Assembly: GCA_965153455.1 (NCBI GenBank) | Contig: OZ234493.1 | Location: forward strand, 19,706,213 to 19,770,212 | From: Sphagnum compactum | Lineage: Eukaryota; Bryophyta; Sphagnopsida; Sphagnales | DNA: 64,000 nucleotides | Reading direction: 5' to 3' | In this document: positions 33,651 to 47,000 of the stretch, in pieces | Numbering within the stretch: the stretch's first letter is position 1 | Layout of the letters: every line of letters begins with the position of its first letter | Made by a program: the position numbers and the translations under genes | The notes under the pieces: generated by a model | What the model was told of the DNA's origin: nothing | Seen by the model: only the letters and a program-made list of their open reading frames with translations | Databases searched by the model: none

Positions 33651-36236
33651 CCGAAAAAAGACACTAATGGGATCCAATGCTATTCAAGTCCAAGCTATCA
33701 CAGGGGAGAAGGGGCTAAAGAGGTGACCAAGAAACCAAGAAGGCTATTTAAAAGTAGAGCTTGAAAAGCCTAACAATGCCTTTGATGATGGGTCATGCCT
33801 TGTTACAAAAACAATGCCTCCATGAGTGGGCTTTCAATGGAAAAAAGGAGGTAATAACTTGTTCTTTAACTGGTCTTTGAATTGGGTTTGTCATTTTGAA
33901 GAGATCCATTCCTGTCATGAAATTAAGTGTTCAGTTTTTGACATACAAGGAAAGAGGCATTCAGTCAAGTACTTGCACCCATGCATTGTTGAATGCAGGT
34001 ATAAAACTGGCCGTTCAACTCCACAAAAGATAGATGGAGGGTGGAGGGTTGACACTCGACAGTCTTTGAATTGTATTCCAGACAGAACTGGAGGGAACCC
34101 AATCCTCTGCACAGTATTCCACTCCCTCTCTAAGTTAGATGCAGTGGCTTCCTGGACATTTTACTGGACCCAAGACTGCCATAATTGAGACCATAGTTGA
34201 GATAACAAGAAGTTGAAGGTTTATAGGCTTGGCTGAAAGTATTTGTGTGTTGAGGCAAGTTCAAAGCTCTCTGTTTAGAGCTAAAAACATGAAAGCTCAG
34301 GAGGAAAAACGAGGAGTAGATTGTGCACAGGTGTTCACAAATGCCTGTAAAATTCTACAAATGGAATTAAGCATGGATTCCACTTTCCGCCATTAATTCA
34401 TTCTATTCCAGCAGAAAAGGACTGGTTTACACAATGTTGAAATCTTTTGAGAATGGAAAAATGATAGGAATGCCCAAGTTAAGTCCATGTGAAGAGGGTG
34501 TTGAGGGGTGCATCTATATCAAAGCTTAAACATTCGATAATCATTGCCAAGGCCTGTGCTTTATGCTGCTGGTGAGCTTCAGAAACCTATCAAGCTTGCC
34601 CTTCTTGAGAGAGTAGTTGCCAATATGCAGATCTGCAGGTTTTTTGCAGCTACAACCCACAGAGACAGCTGAGTGCATCTCCATCCACACCCCATATTTT
34701 GAGTGTAGATCAGTTTACCACATCCAAGGATTATTCCCCCTTCCCCATACAAAAACATGAAAAAATGACGATATAAAGTGAGAAACTATTTAAACATCAC
34801 CACCTCAGGCAATCGTTATGGTTGGCCAATGAAAAAAAGTCATTTCCTTTTACGGGCGATCTTGGAGGGCACTGTGTACTGAACAAATTACAGGCGTAGG
34901 CCCTGAATTTTCGTGCTACCAATTTGATTGCTACACTTCATCTAAAATATAGTGTACAGGTCATTTTACTGCTGTGGTGGAGATCCTCTGCCCCTCAGAA
35001 ACTTCCCACATCTACAAGAAAGTTCACACCACACTCGGTGGACAGTATGAGTACATGACTAGTGTCTGAAAAATTTAAGCACCTTTCAGTGGAAATTTTT
35101 GAAGGAAAGATTCAAGCAACTTATTCTCAATGAATTATCAAAGTTGCAATGTTAGAATGGAAAGTGTTTGGAATATTTTGGGCCCCACTTACATCTGAGC
35201 TGTGTGCATGGCTGTTCAGGTATGAACTTTCTCCTGGAATATTAAAGAAGTTTTCTTCACAATAAACAAATAAATATGAGAAACATGAAACACATCTGTT
35301 TGAATACACATCCATTTTCATACATCGCACAGGTGGAAGGATGATAGGTCTCCTTCTTGCAGATATTGTGCTAAAGTTGTGAGTATTGTCAGCAGGAATA
35401 TAGGCAGAAATACAACACATTTGACAGAATATGTGAAGGATTGACAATGATCAATGTGAAGTTTCTTACAGTTCTCAGGGGAGCCACTCTTATGGCACTA
35501 CCCTACAGGTAAACCTGACACCCATTCCACAAACAGCCAATTGTCATCATCTGAATCCTGTGATTTGATTTCCTTGAGGTTGAAATTATGTTTGACACAA
35601 TCTCAAAATGCTCAAACCTTTCCCCAAAAACCAAATGCTACAACCCAGATATACTAGAGAGTTGCTACAAAGATCATGAGAAACTTGGTTTGCAAATATT
35701 GCTGATTTTACTACAACCTACACATCAACTCAGGAATTGCAGTGCCACAGGTATTAACAGATTAAACCAGTAGACTCATCTGGATTCAACAATTGTTAAA
35801 CCAAAAGTTCTTAGTAGCTTGAAAGTAATCCCAAGAAGGAACTTATTCCAACAAAGGAAAAAGAAGCAACAAGAGACAATAAGGAATGGAGAGGAGGAGG
35901 AAAGTCTAGGATGGTAGGAAGTATGACACTTCCACAAAAGTGATTGTGCAAGAACAATCTTACAACTCCTCTTCAACCCCTGAAACAATGATGTGTACAG
36001 GATTTCATCCTATCGTAGAAAGAGAAAAACAAAGATCAATTTGGATATGAAATTCCATCATGCCAAGCTCTGCAGAGTTGCTACACACAAGTCCTTGAGC
36101 AATCCACTGAGACACATCAGACTAATCTGTAGACTCAACATTCCAGAATATTTCCAGGTACTGTGCCTGAGAAAGAAGACCATCATACACAATGTATCTA
36201 ATTTTATGATGCTTTAAACTCCAGACCCCAATCAAA
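33651..36236. other. Spacer downstream of ECI1, no supported gene
   Basis: Mixed-composition spacer. The longest plus-strand frame (about 33826-34188) begins with GTG and shows no domain. The part next to 36236 probably includes the ECI1 3' UTR. Confidence 0.4.
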
Positions 36237-39200
36237 TCAGAGTTTGGAAAGGCTAGGAGGCCCCTGTGGAACAGCATGTCTTATCTCCAATTTCTCAATC
36301 TCTGTCTTGAACATCTGCAACTGCAAATCCACACGACAGCCAAAGCCAAGAGCCAACAATTAGCAGCCATTGATATTTTTAGTTTGTAAGAGAATGGCAA
36401 GAGAGTACGACCTTGCACTAGGAAGAGGCGTACTAGTGCATGCCTAGATGTCATACCTTGATCTGCTGATAAATAGTTCGATCATAGTTCCTCCCAGCAA
36501 GTGCTGTTGCTGCATCCCAGAAACCATATTCAGCATCAAGCACCTGGGGAATGTTAGGCTTCTGGACCCTCTGTTCAACTCAAGCTTCATGAACATTAGT
36601 GAAAACATATATATACTAGAGTTCAAAAACTATTGATTAACTGTGCCTCTGAAGCTATCAATCCAAAGGAACTCTAAAAATCTATTATCTCAAACAAAAT
36701 GAAGCGTTGAACACTAATCCTAACATTTTGGATTCATAGCAGATACTACAGGCCAATACTGAGACTAAACAGGTTGAGAATCGGAAGTGTAATATCCAGT
36801 CACTGGTGCAAGTATAGCAGGACCTAAGGTTTGAACATATAGTTTACTAGGAGGTGCAAAGGTGTAGGGTGAAAGCTGAAAACCATGTTTAGAAACCTTT
36901 TAGGCAATATCCTGACTCAAAGCCTCTGCTTTCTACCTCTCTTGGTCCTTTGTTCTTTCGCCCAAAGAATAAATACAGGGGACTCTCATACCTGTTTTGA
37001 CAGCTTCTTGTAGTGTGGAGTGAGCATCTGGGCGGGCAGCATGGACCATGCCTGCCTCTTCAGCTGTCTTGCCTGTATATCGATGCCTGCAGTGAACAAT
37101 CACAGTAATAGTCAGATGCAGGAAAGTCAATAACACTTTGGTCAGTCTTTCTGGAGCAAGAGTTTGCACAAGGAACACAAATTGATCTCCATCCATCCAT
37201 GAGGTGTTGCTATGAGTTCAAAAAGTCAGCACACATAGTTCTCAAGCTCTCTTCATCACAAAGGTTGGGGAACATTCTTGTTATGCAACATTAACTCAGA
37301 GCAGAGAATGTGCCTTTAGATCAATGTGGCTTTGCAAATGAACTTCTAAAGCGAGTTTGAACAGGGCTGTCAGAATGTTCAATTGTGCAATACACATATC
37401 AAGTTTCACCTGTGCATCTGGGTGAAGTGACTTACCCAAGCAGTGCTGCTATGTGGTAGGTCCTGACTGGAAGCTTGCAAGCAATAAGAGCAAGCATTCC
37501 TGGTGTGAATGATAGTCCTATGTCCACCTGAGAACATCAAGCAATGATCAAATGATGAGCTGGACAAATGAGAACACTGAAAAGGAGGTATTGACCAACA
37601 AATCTGGTCTTTGTCCTGGTGTGGAAGACCCACATCTTACAGAACCCTGTCTTTGGGTAACCTTAGGGTCAGACACAATTCTGCCGGGACTTATATGGAT
37701 CCCCAACCCCTTACTTCTACCAAAAAAAGGCAATATTCTTTCCCTTGAACAAAAGAAGCTTTCCCAGAATTTTTTTGCAGTTTTTGACCCACCTTGGCCA
37801 TGGATTTATTTGTTTGTAGTATGTAAGATGTTTGCTGCTTATTCAAGTTTCTTGCTGCAATATCATGGTCCTTAATGCTATTTTCTTGTCTTGTTTCCTC
37901 TTCAAGAAGGAAATGGTTGCCTCATCACAAACATTAGTTTTTTGAACTCTCAGAAATTGTACTCACAAAATCTAGAAGTCCAGCATCTGAGAAACTCTCA
38001 CCCTCAAAAGGAAAAAAGAAACAACAGCAGTACACACCTCACTCAAGAACATATAGCCTTTGTCAGAGCGCATAACACTATAGTCATGGGCCAGTGCAAA
38101 CATGCAACCCCCTGCCACTGCATGCCCACTACACACCCAGCCAGCACTGAGTTCATGCTCTAATAAATGAATCACAAACACAACATGCACTTGTCCTGGG
38201 CAGCATATCCTTTTTGGTGGCACTGAAAACTCAGATGAACACTTTGGAGTTTTGTGACCCCTTTTAGAACAATGCAAAGTATCAGAAGGCATAAAATTGA
38301 GAGGAAAAACACAGATGTGAGTACCTAACAGCTGCAACTGTAGGTACAGGGTAAGTCAACATCTTTTTCAGCAGATCATGAAAAGTATCAAGCAACTCCT
38401 GATCCAAGAAACATGCCCACATATCACAAGAAACAGATCATTATGCACTGCAGTCTCTTCCTCTGGGCTAACGTACTAAATAAAAAAGTATGAGTCACAT
38501 TTGTAAACCAGGACATCTCTTTCACATACATTGAAAGACACAAAACCCTTCTCAATTGCAAATATTTGAACTAAAGGCAAAAATTCCTGTCAAGAATTGA
38601 GAACAGGGTTGGGTGGTGAATCCCATGAAAACTACTTACCAGGTTCTCACGTGAAGTTTTGTTTACGAGAGAAAGAGACAGTCCATTTGAGTAGAATCGG
38701 CCCTGCCAAAAACAAAGCCCATCAAATACTGCTTATATTGCACCTTAGTCAGATCCTTGGGTTACTTATTGCACACTAAAGATTTTCAAGTTCAGAGCGA
38801 AGAGATAAATGCTACTGGTATACACTTAAGATTTTCAAGTATATTGCAGTTGTGCATTAACCCAAGGGACTACATTAAACCTTACTCATGATCAAATTCC
38901 AGCTACATCCAAAACAGAAAACTCCAAATTATGGAATTGACAAGGTGTTTTGAAAGCTTTGGTGTCTTACCTCACCTGTGGTTACAAGAGCTGCTGCTTG
39001 TGGGTCCTTCTCAACCTGATTTCCTTAAAAACAAGGAAGAGAGTCACATAATGCCATTCCCTATACAGTAGAATTAGTGAGGAGCAAAGAAGATCTCATC
39101 CTCAGACACAAAACAAAAGCAAGAGATTTATTTATTTTTAATATCAGAAAATTGTAGAGAAACTACCATGCACAGAGAGCAGCAGCATGGCTACAAACCA

Positions 39201-39770
39201 GCTAAATCAACAACAGAATCAGCTTTTCAAATACACTGGAGACACTTCAGGATATTATAAGCAGACAACTAGTCTCAGACTGATGTGGAGAAAGATTGAG
39301 TTTTGAAAACACTTGGAAATAACAACTTAAAGAGAAACAACAATACCTCATCAAGGGCAGCCAAAATCTCAGATATGTAGCTGGGAGTGAATCTGAGGAA
39401 ATAAACAACCAGAAATACAAAAGATTTCAGGAGTTTACACATCACTATTTCACCTAATTGGATCATGACCACATGAGATTCAAACCCTAGATCCTAGCAA
39501 AGCACACCAAAAAAAATCCCCAAAAAAAAAGAGGAAGGAAATTGAGCTAAAACAGGAATCGTGCAATTACTTCCCATTCAGAACTTGTGAAGCTGCCTAA
39601 GTTTGCCAAACGATTCAAACTCTTGGCCCTAAATTACATCGCAGATGAGTAAACGCAACACAGCATACAAAGAAGACCGAAAGTGCTTATTTCCCATACC
39701 TGTGCTCCCCGTCTCCTGTCAGAGTGAGGAGGTACACATTGTTTGGCAGCTTCTCCAACTTCAACGCCAT
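36237..39770 (-). CDS. ECI1: Enoyl-CoA delta isomerase, peroxisomal (ECI1-like)
   Basis: Ten minus-strand exons: 39770-39700, 39392-39347, 39015-38971, 38702-38640, 38398-38325, 38128-38038, 37527-37436, 37086-36992, 36509-36457 and 36314-36237, giving 235 residues. All introns are GT-AG and phases agree. The family moves cis-3/trans-3 double bonds to trans-2-enoyl-CoA so that unsaturated fatty acids can enter peroxisomal beta-oxidation. Hallmarks are the start MALKLEKLPNNVYLLTLTGD, GRFYSNGLSLSL and VSGHAVAGGCMFALAHDYSVM (crotonase oxyanion-hole region), and YMFLSEVDIGL with the Glu expected to be catalytic. The protein ends PSLSKL, a textbook PTS1 peroxisome signal that also confirms the last exon's frame. 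Exon 9 is the weak point: the first acceptor (36542) would throw the frame into a stop, while an AG 33 bp further in (exon from 36509) keeps the frame and the family spacing. Length matches plant homologues of about 240. Confidence 0.93.
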
Positions 39771-40080
39771 CTCCTGGCGCTTTGTGTGTTTGTCTCTGTA
39801 TCTGTCCGTCTCTGTCCCTATCTCGCAACAGAAGAACCTGGGAAGAACCCTCGTACAATACTATTGCTGCCTCAATTTTGTCGCAACAAAATCCGGCACC
39901 GAAGTGAGAGAGAGAGAGAGAGAGAGGAGGGGCGGGGGAGACGGAGGATTGTTTGTGAGGACGGAGAGGTCGCTGGCGGGGTTCGAACTTGGAACGTACG
40001 CGTTGGGAGCTTTGTTGGATGGCAAGTCAAGGGGGAAAGAGGATGGATGGATGGATTTAGGTCAAAATGCACGTAGCCTG
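39771..40080 (-). promoter_or_regulatory. Putative 5' leader and promoter of ECI1
   Basis: Directly upstream of the ECI1 start codon on the minus strand. A GA tract at 39906-39927 reads as a CT tract in the gene's sense. The region is richer in G and C than the spacer beyond about 40080, where T-runs begin. No TATA box is called with confidence. Confidence 0.4.
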
Positions 40081-40663
40081 GCTCTTCTTTTTTCTTTTTC
40101 TTTTTTTTTTCTTTTCGGTTTCCAACAAAATTGAAGGGTAAAGAAAAGGGGAAAATAATGTAAATGCCTCTTACAAATGTGATGTAACCAGCGTTTTCCC
40201 TTTGTTTTTTTTAAGGGACAAAACATTTGGGAAATTTTTGTTTATTAGTGTAAATTTAACTCATTTTGCTATTTTGTTAGAAATTTTTTGAAAACTTTTC
40301 AATATCACAAAATTGAGGGGAAAAAAATCTCGGAATATAACCTTGCCAAATTTTATTAATAAAAGCACCAATCCCAAGAGGAAATGGAAGTACAAAATGA
40401 AAGGACCTAAGTCCAAGTTGATTTGTTACAAGTCATATGGAGAAGTCTAAGGAAATCTAAGTCTAGTGGAAATGTTAATCATATTCATAGTTGTGTGTTT
40501 GTGTGTGTGTGTGTGTGTGTGGGGTTATGTATAAACATTCACTTGTTTGTGTAGACATTGGCAAACCTCCTTCCTTCAAGGAAGAATCAAGCTAGTCATA
40601 GTAATTCTTATTTATTTATTTATTGTCAATGTTGCTTCTAAGGCAATGAATCCTCATTTGTAA
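40081..40663. other. Spacer with a possible retroelement 3' end and a (GT)n tract
   Basis: About 40358-40425 contains words (aataaaa, gcacc, gaaggacctaagtcc-like) in the same order as at 30080-30140, suggesting a second minus-strand retroelement tail. A (TG)n tract lies at about 40498-40521. No gene is seen. Confidence 0.4.
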
Positions 40664-41045
40664 CATGATTTGGGAAGTAAGTCTATGCAAGTTTGATCAA
40701 CTATGACAACATTGACTCATGCCAATGAACCCCTCGTGATCACAATACACTTGATTCTCCAATTTGGTCACAAACTTCTTTGAATGACATGCATGATCAT
40801 TTTGCTACAAGTTCCTAATATTTTTCCCTCCTTGCTTGACGATGCAATTGTCCCATGATTTGGGAAGTAAGTCTAAGCAAGTTTGATCAACTATGACAAC
40901 ATTGACTCATGCCAATGAACCCGTCGTGATCACAATACACTTGATTCTCCAATTTGGTCACAAACTTCTTTGAATGACATGCATGATCATTTTGTTACAA
41001 GTTCCTAGTATTCTTCCCTCCTTGCTTGACGATGCAATTGTCCCA
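40664..41045 (+). repeat. 190-bp tandem duplication
   Basis: Copy 1 (40664-40853) and copy 2 (from 40854) each start catgatttgggaagtaag and differ at only a handful of positions, such as ctatgc against ctaagc and cccctcg against cccgtcg. Copy 2 ends with caattgtccca near 41045. The high identity shows a recent duplication. No coding content is seen. Confidence 0.95.
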
Positions 41046-44000
41046 TTGAGGCCTTTGGAAAGGGACAATTATGTTGGGCTTTGGCTTTCTATTGAAAGTT
41101 TGTCGTTATATAATTTATAAACTATATATTATGTCACCACTAGCATTACAATGACATAAGCACAAGTTGAAAAACATATTTCCTAAGATAACCATAGGCC
41201 AAAGATTGAGTACCACACAAGAAACATAAAATCCAAGTTTATGACAAGAAAGATGCAAGTCTTTTGAAAAACTAAGAGCAATTGCATGGAGGTCTATAGG
41301 GTGAGAAGTTCAATTTTAATTCTATTGACAATTAAGTTAAATAGGTATTCAATGACTCTGATTTTAACATCTCCAATTCAAAATTAAACTAAAATGGGAA
41401 GGTTCAAAATACACTCCAAAAGTTTAGAGGTTTAATGATTAACAACTTTATGTGGATGAAAATTTACTTACTCAAAGTAAGGTACTTGGACAATACTTAT
41501 ACTAGGTGCTTTCCAATGTGGGTACTTTTAATCATGTATATTGCTTAGTCAAGCATCTAGGTAGGAACTATTAAAATTTTGACAATTCAACACTTGACCA
41601 TAAGCTAATGGAAGCGATTACTTATATATTTTATAGAACTTATGAAATAAAAGGGCGAGATGGAAGTAATTTCCCAAAGACCAATTTTGGTCTTGTTAGT
41701 ACTTTAGATGTTACTTCAAAAGTAGGGTAGGTTTTTTCACCAATTTTTTTTTAATTCAATAATTAACAAGTAGGTTATTACTAACCTTATTGATGACCAA
41801 TTGTCTTCTCAATAATTGACCAACACTAATTATTTAGTAGCTAACACTAGTTTTTCAATAATCTCAAGCCCCCCAAGGTGAATTTACACATTGGGAATTA
41901 TTAGCATGAAGACACCTTGTGAGTCAAAATACAAGTTCACCTTGGGAAATGTGTAAAAATCAATGGCAAGCAATGGCAAGACTCCCAAGGTGAACGTACA
42001 TTTTGGAATTTGGGATTCCCTTGTAAGGAATCTCAAATGTTCAAAATGTTATAAGATGGATCAAAACAATTCCAAATGGCATAATTTCCAAACCTTTGGA
42101 AAAGTTTCACTACGAGTTAAAATGTAATGACTAGCAATGTTGAATAAACTTAATGGCTAGAAATTATAGGAATTTTGAAAATCACAATGGTAATGGAAAT
42201 TTTGATTCTTGATCATTTAGAACATGATTTGGGAGACCGACTAATGTTGGTTTGAAAAGTTTGATATGATCTTGGAAGATCTTTCCAAGAGCTACAAGAT
42301 TTAGTGTTAATTTGTCCTAACTAGACATGTTTTGAGAACATTATGACCTCCCAATTTTTTGAGAGTCCCAAAAGATGATTGGGAAAAGAAAAACCTCCAA
42401 GGTGGTCAATGTAAAATGAGTTATCTTCATTCAAATCAATAAGGATATCACCCACAATAGGAAAAGGTAGGGCAACTGTTATCCCATTTGGTGTTGACCA
42501 CCTTATAGGCAATTTAGATCTAGACAATTTTGTTGCATTTGAAAAAGCAATGTCAACAAAACAACCTTAAAATAATTCCTTATGCAATTCCAAGGTTTTG
42601 TAACAAATATTTTGCAAAAAGTCAAGTTGGAAAGAAATTGTGAATAATTATAAACCTATGGTGAACATTTAATTAGGTTCAAATGGTGTAATAGAATGGT
42701 GAACCATTTTCAACCATTATTGGTCGAAGTTAGAAAATAAGTTCCAAACAAACTTATGTTAAGTCAACTTTTTTCAATGTGATCTTTTTGACCATTGGGC
42801 CAAATATAGAGCTTGGTGTACATTGAAACTTGTTAGCCTAATGTGCCATGATTTTATTTCTAACAATTTTTTCATTCTTATGTTTAAAATTATGAACCAT
42901 AAACCATGACTTCAATTTACAAATGTTTATTTTAAAACATGCATCAAAATCATTGAAATGAACTAGTATATGGTTTAGAGGAAAGGTATTCTCATGAAAT
43001 ATTTATTGGTCGATTGTCACACTTACCTTAAGGTCTATGAACTCTTACAAAATTGAATATCAACTATTTAAACATGAATGTGGGTTTTTTCTTGTTTATG
43101 AATAACAAAAAATATCAACCCCATATTTCAAAAGGTTCATATTGAAACAAAATGGGAAAAACTTCATATTCATCAACAATGTTCATGATTCTATTCTTGT
43201 CATCAATATAGAAACAAAGAAACCATACATTAACAAGTAGAAACCAAATCATCCATTTATCTTTCTTCTTTTAAATATCTCACAATTAATATGTAATATA
43301 GCTAAAAACAAATAAGGTTGGACAAATAGGGTTGTTAAAATAGCTTCAACCTTATTTGTTACAATAATGTGTAATAGGGTTGGATGCATGGGTAGGGCAA
43401 ATAAGGTTGGATGACAAGTCACATTGTTAGGATAGGTCCAACCCTATTTGTTTGGATGATTTTCAAATTTTTCTTTATTTGTTTTTCCTTATGTCGTAGG
43501 ATGTTTGAAAACACAATTAAAGTATATTCAAATTTTGGACATACTAAAGGACTCCCATATTCAACTACAAAGCTTATTTCAAATATTCTTTCAAGGAGTT
43601 ATTAGAACTTTGCCTCCTAAAGTTCCTAGCATGGGGGCACACTTGAAAATGAATACACTTTAAGACAATCATTAATTTAACCACAATATCTCACCACCTA
43701 AGGGTTGGTGATCTATACCTACCTTGGGCAATAGGCTAAAATGAACCAATAGCAAGCCACCAATGCACCATTTTGATTTGTTATACCTTCATTTTGAAGG
43801 CCTACCTAAAGGACTTTTTTTCGAAAGACATTTTGATTTTATTGTTTCCATTGGGTGGGTTTTTTTATTTTGGGACAACACATGGTATCCATATTTTTAA
43901 AATTCAAAAAAAGACATGCCTATTTTAATTTCAGTTTTAAAATGATATTAACAATTACCAAATTCTTGGTTTGTTTAGTAATAACCATTGATTATGCATA

Positions 44001-47000
44001 AGGATTGATTTTCAAATATTTGCCTTGAGATCCACCTATTAAAATACCTATGTAAGGTAAGTTTTAGGAGTTTTTTTTTAAAAATAAAAATTTGTGGCCT
44101 TATTTCCAATGATAAGGCTAGGAACATAACAAATGAATTAAACAATGTGGTTAGCTAAGCAATTGGAATCCAAAAGAAATATGCATTTGGCAATTCATTA
44201 TTCACACCTCATGACTAGTGGTTTATTCTAATCAATTTTTTTCCCCCTTTGTTTGGGAAGGGGGAGGGATGCAAGAAAGTGTGGGAGGCACACCTTAATG
44301 TGCTCGAACATTTAATCCTACCTTTTTTGAGTTTCCCTACTTGGTTAAATTTTCCTCAACCTTCCCAATGTGGCAAGCACTAATTGTGAACCCCCTAATC
44401 CATAACCTTTTGTGGAATGAAAGGAGGTTAACTAAAAATCCATTAGGATGAAGACCTAATGAATTGGCAGATCAGGCAATTGAATGCAAAAAACGACAAA
44501 AGATGGGTTAGTTGATAAAATTGTTTATGGTTTTGTGGATATGGGAGTGTTTGTGTTGTCTGTTGTAGGTTATTTCTACCAAAAGTTTTGTGGTGTGCAC
44601 TTACTTTGCGAAAATCCTAAACAGTGGGTGTGATGACTTTTGTTTGTTATTCTTCAATGGTTTTGGAAATGGCGAGCTTTACAAAGGTAGAGGAGGATGG
44701 ACTTATGGAGAAGATGTGGGACACCAAGATAAAAAAGGAAGGGATTCTGGAAGCTAAGCTCTTCTTCCTTTTGTTCTTAATGCATTGTGTCTGATGAAGT
44801 AGAGAAAAGTAGATAGGAATAAAAGTCCATAGTGCTTGTGAAGTAAGTGTTGATGGGAAGAATGCCCTCAACATTTGTTTTAGCAGATATTCCAACTCTA
44901 AGTGTTTTTTCACTACATACTAGAGTTGGAATGTCTTAAGCATGATATAATGGCATGAATAAACAAATAAGTAGAGCTATTGGAATTGATGAAATTGCAT
45001 AGGGATTGGATGGCCAATTTGAAAGGACATCAATCCATGGGAATTTTAGTTGGGATGTTATTAAAAAGTTGAAAACTTTATTTTAAGAACTCTGGGGAAT
45101 TTAATGTTTAAATCTTGTCAAGAAAAAACTATGTTGTTATGGTTTACTATTCTTTTTTGTTTATTTTCTAAATGAACTATTGATGCAGGGATAGTATCTA
45201 TGGGAATTTTAGTTAGGGTGTTGTTCAAAAAGTAGAGACCCTTCTCATGGGAACTCTAGGGAATTTGGTGGAGTTGGGAATACCGTTTCTTTTCTATTAA
45301 AATTTTAAGTGAACTGTGGAAAGTGTATTTGTGGGGTGTTTGTTAAGGATCTAATTATGTGTAAGACCAAAATGGCTAATTGAGAAAGTTCGGAGGGATT
45401 TGATCCAATAATCTTTACAAAAAATCATTAGGTAAAAGATAAGTTTAACAAAAAAATAGGATTCATAGTCAATTAGTAAAGAGGAACCACAACACCTAAC
45501 CCACAAAACAAAGTATGGGGAAAATTTAGGTGTTAAAAGTAATAGTACAATTGAGGAAACAAGACTATAGTGGATGGATCCATGAATCTATTGTGAAGAA
45601 ATGACAATTGTTTGAATGGAATGTTTGAGGTTTTAGGTTGCCTCCTTTTTTGTCATGCCCTATCAAACATCAAGTATCATAAGTTTTATAATTGATAACC
45701 TGCTTAAATGAAATTTCAATTCATTCAAGCAAATTATTAAAACATTCAATATTTCATTCCTAAGTATCTAACCCATTCTTTTGGATATTACCTATTAGGC
45801 AAGTAGGTCTTTTATTCAATTTTTAAAAAATCAAGAATTGTTAAGTAAATTATTAATAATCTTATTGATAACCTAATGTTCTCAATACCCAACCAACATT
45901 GGTTATGAGTTATGACTAACTTGTGCATGAAGCCCAACTAAGTTGAGCTCTAGTTTCATGAAAAAAATAAATGTGTGTAGATGGCGAATACATAGGTAAA
46001 GGTGAATGGTTATCAATAGGTGGCAGATGTTAAAATTTCCAAAGAAATTAAATGTAATTTCATACAAAAAATATTGTTACAATTTTTTCCTCAATCTACC
46101 TTTTGCCCCATTTGTTTTTACCTTGTGAAGTTTAGACACATTTGGATGTAATGAAATGAAAAGAAAAAGGATCACAAAATCACAGACCCCCATGAATGTG
46201 GCAAACATCAACCATACTCTATTGATTTGAAATGGATAAACTTTTCAAATATTTCAAGTTAAAACAAAATGGTTTTCCATCTAATTCCATATATAAAAAC
46301 ATTTAATCGAATGATCATCATGGATTAGAGCCCTTCAATTTCTTCTTATGGAGTTCAACTAGTCTTTCATGACACTTTATTCATAATTTACACCCCAATG
46401 CATAAGGAAAAACTTTCCATTGAAATAATATAAACATGTCTTTCACATGTGTGCAAAGAAATTCATGAAGAATTGGGAACACCCATGACCACAGATTTCC
46501 TCCATAGAACAAACACCACCAACATAGTTGGAAATTTCTACACATAATGAACAAATGGACAATCTTAACAATCTATAGTCAGAGGTTTGACAAAGATGAA
46601 GCAAAATTCCAAATAATTTGTCAACATGATTTGCAATCCAAACATTTTTATAAGCCCACTTTGGAACTATCATTTTCATGGGTACTTTCTTCCTAACAAC
46701 AACATTACATTCTTAGAACCAACAAAACATCCCGCACATTACACTTGAATTGCCATCTGACTGTTCTTAAAACCCCTATGGTTTTTTATCACATCCATAA
46801 ATTTGACCCCTATAAACTATTTTTAAACTTCTAATTCCTACATCAAAGCTCATGAAGTAGCAAAGGTTCATTAGCTTGCCTAGGTCATAAAAGTTCTCCA
46901 TTGAAAGACATTTTTCCCCATTGATTGAAGTAGTCTTCCTAACATCAAAAACAACATCCCAAAACTCTAAAACCCAAAACAACAAAAATAAAAAAGAAAG

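Noticed and set aside
33826-34188. 120-codon open frame on the plus strand
   Set aside because: Non-ATG start, no domain or splice context, and next to a decayed retroelement; chance is the simpler explanation.
36933-37196. 87-codon minus-strand open frame as a separate gene
   Set aside because: Its middle part is exon 8 of ECI1 in the correct frame; the ends are intron read-through.
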